DNA of 64,000 nucleotides from Mycobacteriaceae bacterium (GTDB taxonomy: Bacteria > Actinomycetota > Actinomycetes > Mycobacteriales > Mycobacteriaceae), in assembly GCA_019749805.1 (NCBI GenBank), contig JAIEPH010000018.1, positions 19,110 through 83,109 on the forward strand, written 5' to 3'. Made by a program: the position numbers and the translations under genes. The notes under the pieces are model-generated. The model worked only from the letters and a program-made list of their open reading frames with translations, was not told the origin of the DNA and searched no databases. Shown here one piece after another: positions 61,016 through 64,000 of the stretch; the stretch's first letter is position 1; each line of letters starts with the position of its first letter.

Positions 61016-61327
61016 TTAGGCGACGACGTTGGCCAGCTCGAGAGCCGACAACATATCGGTCAGCGTGTACATGCCCGAAGAGACACCGAGCGACGACCCG
61101 TACAGACCTTCCACCGCCGACGCTGCACCGAGCACCCCGGCCACGTTGGCGGCGTAGGCAGCGACCTTCATCACGTTCATCGGCGAGATATCCGGATCAG
61201 CCCCCATCGGCACGACCGCTCCGGCCGCCGCGGCCTGTGCGGTATGGCCAGCCGACTCGGCCGACAGCGCAGCCGTCGACGCAGCCGCGCCCATCATGCC
61301 CTCCGGTATCGCAGAGATGAATCCCAT
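61016..61327 (-). CDS. PE-family protein of the ESX locus
   Basis: 103 residues from ATG 61327 with AAAGGAG upstream. PE motif in SAIPEGM (residues 8-9) and helical hairpin. Precedes the PPE gene in operon orientation; corresponds to PE36 by position. Confidence 0.85.
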   Translation of the reverse strand: MGFISAIPEGMMGAAASTAALSAESAGHTAQAAAAGAVVPMGADPDISPMNVMKVAAYAANVAGVLGAASAVEGLYGSSLGVSSGMYTLTDMLSALELANVVA

Positions 61328-61477
61328 TCCAACTCCTTTGCTAGTGTCCAACGCCTTACCGAGATTCTGACACACTTGCCCAAAGGCAGAAACACCGATT
61401 GTTCACTCGTTTCAAGCAGATAATACGCCGGGTTCCCAACACTGCATGACACCAATTTTGGGCCCCTTTTGTACCGG

Positions 61478-64000
61478 TCATTGTGTATCCCCGGCGGGGG
61501 CCGGCACGGTGGTCATAGCCACCTGGATCAGCTGGCCACCGTGTTTGCGGTAGTACAGTTCACCGCGGCCAGGCTCGCGGCTTGCTGGGCGAACTTGGTC
61601 GATGATGATCTCTTGTTTGTTGCCATCCATGACCAGTACACCGGCGCCTGCGATGTCCATGGCGCCGATGACTTTGTTCATCTTTCCCGTCTGATAGAAC
61701 CGCTCTGCATTCGTTGCTGCCAGCACGTGCAGACCCACCCGGCGGCCCTTTTCGATCGCAGCGACCAGGGGCAGCAGGCTCGACTGGTTACTCCCGGGAG
61801 TCGTCAACAAGTTCAGGTCATCGACGATGATGAACCACTTGGGTCCCGACGGCCGCCACTGGGCCAGCTCCTCGGGTTCCATACCCGCCGGTGGCTCCCG
61901 CTGCAGGATCTTCTGGGCTATCGCTGAGCAGGCGGCGCCGACCTCCTGCGCCGAGCTGCCGTAAACCGCGCGGTATCGCTTGTCGATCGCATTGACCAAG
62001 CTGTAGTTCGGATCAAACAGCACCACCTGCGCCTGTTGCGGGGTGAACGTTTCAGCGATCGACTTCAACAGTGTTCGCAACACTGTCGTGCGCCCTGACC
62101 GACTGTTGCCCACCGCATAGAAATGCGGCGCGGTCTCCAAGTCCACCCAGATCGTCGACATTTCGTTTTCCCCGATGCCCAGCTTGAGCATCCCCGGAGG
62201 GGCCGGCGGTAGCTTCTCGTAGGCGATCTCAGCCGGCAACACCTCAAGCTGCGGTGCCCGCTCGTGCCCGCGCTCACTCCACAGCCTGCCGATCGCGGCG
62301 GCCGTGCTCGCCACCGTCTGATGTTCAGACACCTCCGCCGTGGACTCACTGCGTTCACCTCGGGTGTACGGCACACCGACCAGCATGTGGTTGCCGTTGA
62401 GCAGTACCGCTCGCCCGGGCTGATCGGGCACAGAGGCAGCCACCTTCTTATCCCGCAGCATCGACTCCACGTGACTTGACATCCGCAGTTCGATCTTCGT
62501 GCGCAGCTTCTGTTCCAGCGCAGGCGGATTGATGCTCAGCCACTGGTCATTGGAGATGATCAGATGGATTCCATAGTTCAGTGCCGACTCAGCCATTGCC
62601 GCGATGCGCTGATGAAGATCGAAGGTATCGATTTGCAGCGCCTTGATGTTGTCGACGATCAAGAACACGTCTCCGTGACCATCTTCGGGCACCGTTCCCG
62701 CGGCGTTGCCGAACTTGCGGGCGCGGAACTCCGTGATGTCGATGCCGTGTCGCCCCCAATGACGTTCACGGAAGCGCAGCAGCCGCTCCACCTCAGCGAT
62801 CACCCGGCGGATCTTCTCGTCGTTGCCCTTACCGGCGATACCGCACACGTGAGGAAGATCGGCCATACTCGCCAATTTCCCGCCGCCGTAATCGATTCCG
62901 TAAAACTGCACCCGCTGCGGGCTGTGTGAAATTGCCAGCGTGGCCATCAGCGTGCGGATCGCCATCGACTTGCCGCTTCCGGTGGCCCCGGCAATCCCCA
63001 CATTGCCCATCGCCCCAGACAGGTTGACGCTCACCAGCTTCTGAGTGTGCTGCATCGGGTTATCCTCGCGGGCGATGGGAATAACCAGGCCTGAGTCAGC
63101 GCTGAGCTGATCCCACGGCCGTCCCCAAAACTCCTGGGCCAGCTCGTCGAGCGGTATCTCGGGAGTATCATCCAAGGGCGGCAGCCACATCGTGCGGCGC
63201 AACCGGCCCTGACCGAACTTGACGATCTGCTCGACCACAACGCTTTCCACCGTCGGAGCCTCAACACCGGGAACCGGCGTCTCCTCCTCCTCGGGCGCAA
63301 CGAGCTCGTCGTCGGCGTCGAAATCCTCAGGCAGCGCCGCCACCGCCGCACAGAACCGATGCACGTCGACGAAATGGCCATCGCTGCGGCGCCGTTGCGC
63401 TCCTGTGGGTTTGGGGGCGATGAACGGCGCCCTGGTGAAAAACGACCGATAACGGGTGTGCTCGTCGTCCACCACCAGAAACGCCGAACCCTGCGGCGCG
63501 TTCTTCAGATCCTCGTAGGCACGCGGTGAGCCGATCGCTTGGCGGCTTTGAGCGGCGTCTTTGACCTTCATTCCGATCGAATAGTTCTGCTGGGCGATAA
63601 GGCCCTGCATCTTGCCGGCCTCCACGCGCTGGGAGGCGTTGAGAATGTGAATCCACAACGACCGACCCTTGCGTCCCACCTCGTCGAACACCTTGGCCAT
63701 CTCAGGGCGAATCTCAAGCAGCGCGCTGAACTCATCCAACACAATGAACAGTGTGCCGATCGGCTCCAGATCCGGACGTGTTGTGGCGCGGGCGATCTCG
63801 TAATCGCGCACACTCTCATAGCCAGCTTTGGCCAGCATTTCTTCACGGATCTGTAGTTCACCCTTGGTCACGTCTCGGAAACGGTCCAGCTTGTGCGCGG
63901 ACTTTTCCAAGTTCGACACCACACCCACACAGTGCGGTAGCCGCTCCAGCCCGGCGAACTCGGCCTCGCCTTTGAAGTCACCCAGCAGCATCTGCAGCAC
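61478..64000 (-). CDS. eccC: EccC FtsK/SpoIIIE-type ATPase, 5' part outside window
   Basis: 840 residues of the C-terminal part; the frame is open to the window end. It includes the end of ATPase domain 1 (Walker B TLFIVLDEFSALLEIRPE), domain 2 with Walker A AGATGSGKSM and Walker B VFLIVDNI, and domain 3 with the altered Walker A VGNSRSGRTTV. The N-terminal membrane helices lie beyond 64000. EccC is the motor that recognises the C-terminal secretion motif of Esx/PE substrates. Its start would be expected just after eccB, as in ESX-2. Confidence 0.95.
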   Translation of the reverse strand: MLQMLLGDFKGEAEFAGLERLPHCVGVVSNLEKSAHKLDRFRDVTKGELQIREEMLAKAGYESVRDYEIARATTRPDLEPIGTLFIVLDEFSALLEIRPEMAKVFDEVGRKGRSLWIHILNASQRVEAGKMQGLIAQQNYSIGMKVKDAAQSRQAIGSPRAYEDLKNAPQGSAFLVVDDEHTRYRSFFTRAPFIAPKPTGAQRRRSDGHFVDVHRFCAAVAALPEDFDADDELVAPEEEETPVPGVEAPTVESVVVEQIVKFGQGRLRRTMWLPPLDDTPEIPLDELAQEFWGRPWDQLSADSGLVIPIAREDNPMQHTQKLVSVNLSGAMGNVGIAGATGSGKSMAIRTLMATLAISHSPQRVQFYGIDYGGGKLASMADLPHVCGIAGKGNDEKIRRVIAEVERLLRFRERHWGRHGIDITEFRARKFGNAAGTVPEDGHGDVFLIVDNIKALQIDTFDLHQRIAAMAESALNYGIHLIISNDQWLSINPPALEQKLRTKIELRMSSHVESMLRDKKVAASVPDQPGRAVLLNGNHMLVGVPYTRGERSESTAEVSEHQTVASTAAAIGRLWSERGHERAPQLEVLPAEIAYEKLPPAPPGMLKLGIGENEMSTIWVDLETAPHFYAVGNSRSGRTTVLRTLLKSIAETFTPQQAQVVLFDPNYSLVNAIDKRYRAVYGSSAQEVGAACSAIAQKILQREPPAGMEPEELAQWRPSGPKWFIIVDDLNLLTTPGSNQSSLLPLVAAIEKGRRVGLHVLAATNAERFYQTGKMNKVIGAMDIAGAGVLVMDGNKQEIIIDQVRPASREPGRGELYYRKHGGQLIQVAMTTVPAPAGDTQ

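Noticed and set aside
61364..61390. A fifth copy of the conserved element upstream of the PE gene (CTGACA...GGCAGAAAC)
   Set aside because: It shares only the outer blocks and is about eight bases shorter, without the AAGCA block. Too weak to count.

Overview
The window is GC-rich, codes densely on both strands and carries genes diagnostic of mycobacteria: a nearly complete ESX/type VII secretion locus with PE, PPE, Esx, EspG, EspI, mycosin and EccA/C/D/E. These lie beside a MobF (TrwC/TraI-type) relaxase and a VirB/VirD4-type conjugation apparatus. The best reading is a segment of a large conjugative plasmid, or a plasmid-derived element, of a slow-grower-type Mycobacterium, of the class that pairs a type IV secretion system (T4SS) with a plasmid-borne ESX system. 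No rRNA, tRNA, CRISPR array or complete insertion sequence was recognised.

Layout. 1-3.0 kb is a metal cargo module: the 3' part of a CtpG-like P1B ATPase, a candidate CsoR/RicR-type copper operator, a SHOCT membrane protein and two methionine-rich exported or membrane proteins. 3.2-6.3 kb holds small regulatory and defence-type genes: an uncharacterised pair, an XRE regulator and a RES-Xre toxin-antitoxin pair. 6.4-10.5 kb is a divergent three-gene locus of unknown function. 11-19 kb is phage-like accessory DNA: two frame-disrupted small genes, an unusual cytosine-C5 methyltransferase, NrdH, a PP-loop PAPS-reductase-family protein and several small orphan proteins. 19-26.3 kb is the mobilisation region: an HNH protein, a small HTH protein, a G-poor intergenic stretch that may hold oriT, and a relaxase-helicase of about 1980 residues. 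26.4-34.5 kb carries plasmid maintenance and regulatory genes plus an EspB-like PE-PPE protein. 34.6-45.3 kb is the T4SS (VirB6-, VirB4-, VirB2- and VirB8/TcpC-like proteins, VirD4, and accessory membrane proteins). 45.5-49.5 kb has a lipoprotein thermonuclease, an alpha/beta hydrolase, a cupin-like protein, a small membrane protein and a Dam-class adenine methyltransferase. 49.5-64 kb is the ESX locus, transcribed leftward; eccC runs off the right edge and eccB is expected beyond it.

How the parts fit. The relaxase would nick oriT and unwind the plasmid, VirD4 would couple the DNA to the T4SS channel energised by VirB4, and the ESX system would handle the mycobacterial outer envelope or contact with the partner cell; plasmid ESX systems are reported to be needed for conjugation in this group. 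The ESX gene order matches chromosomal ESX-2 (eccC, PE, PPE, esx, esx, espG, espI-like, eccD, mycP, eccE, eccA). A conserved element of about 35 bp recurs upstream of T4SS, coupling-protein, methyltransferase and EspI/ESX transcription units and could coordinate the two secretion systems. The most novel signals are this shared element, a stand-alone paralogue of the VirD4 all-alpha domain, a coupling protein without membrane helices, the 6.4-10.5 kb locus, and the methyltransferase with altered catalytic motifs.
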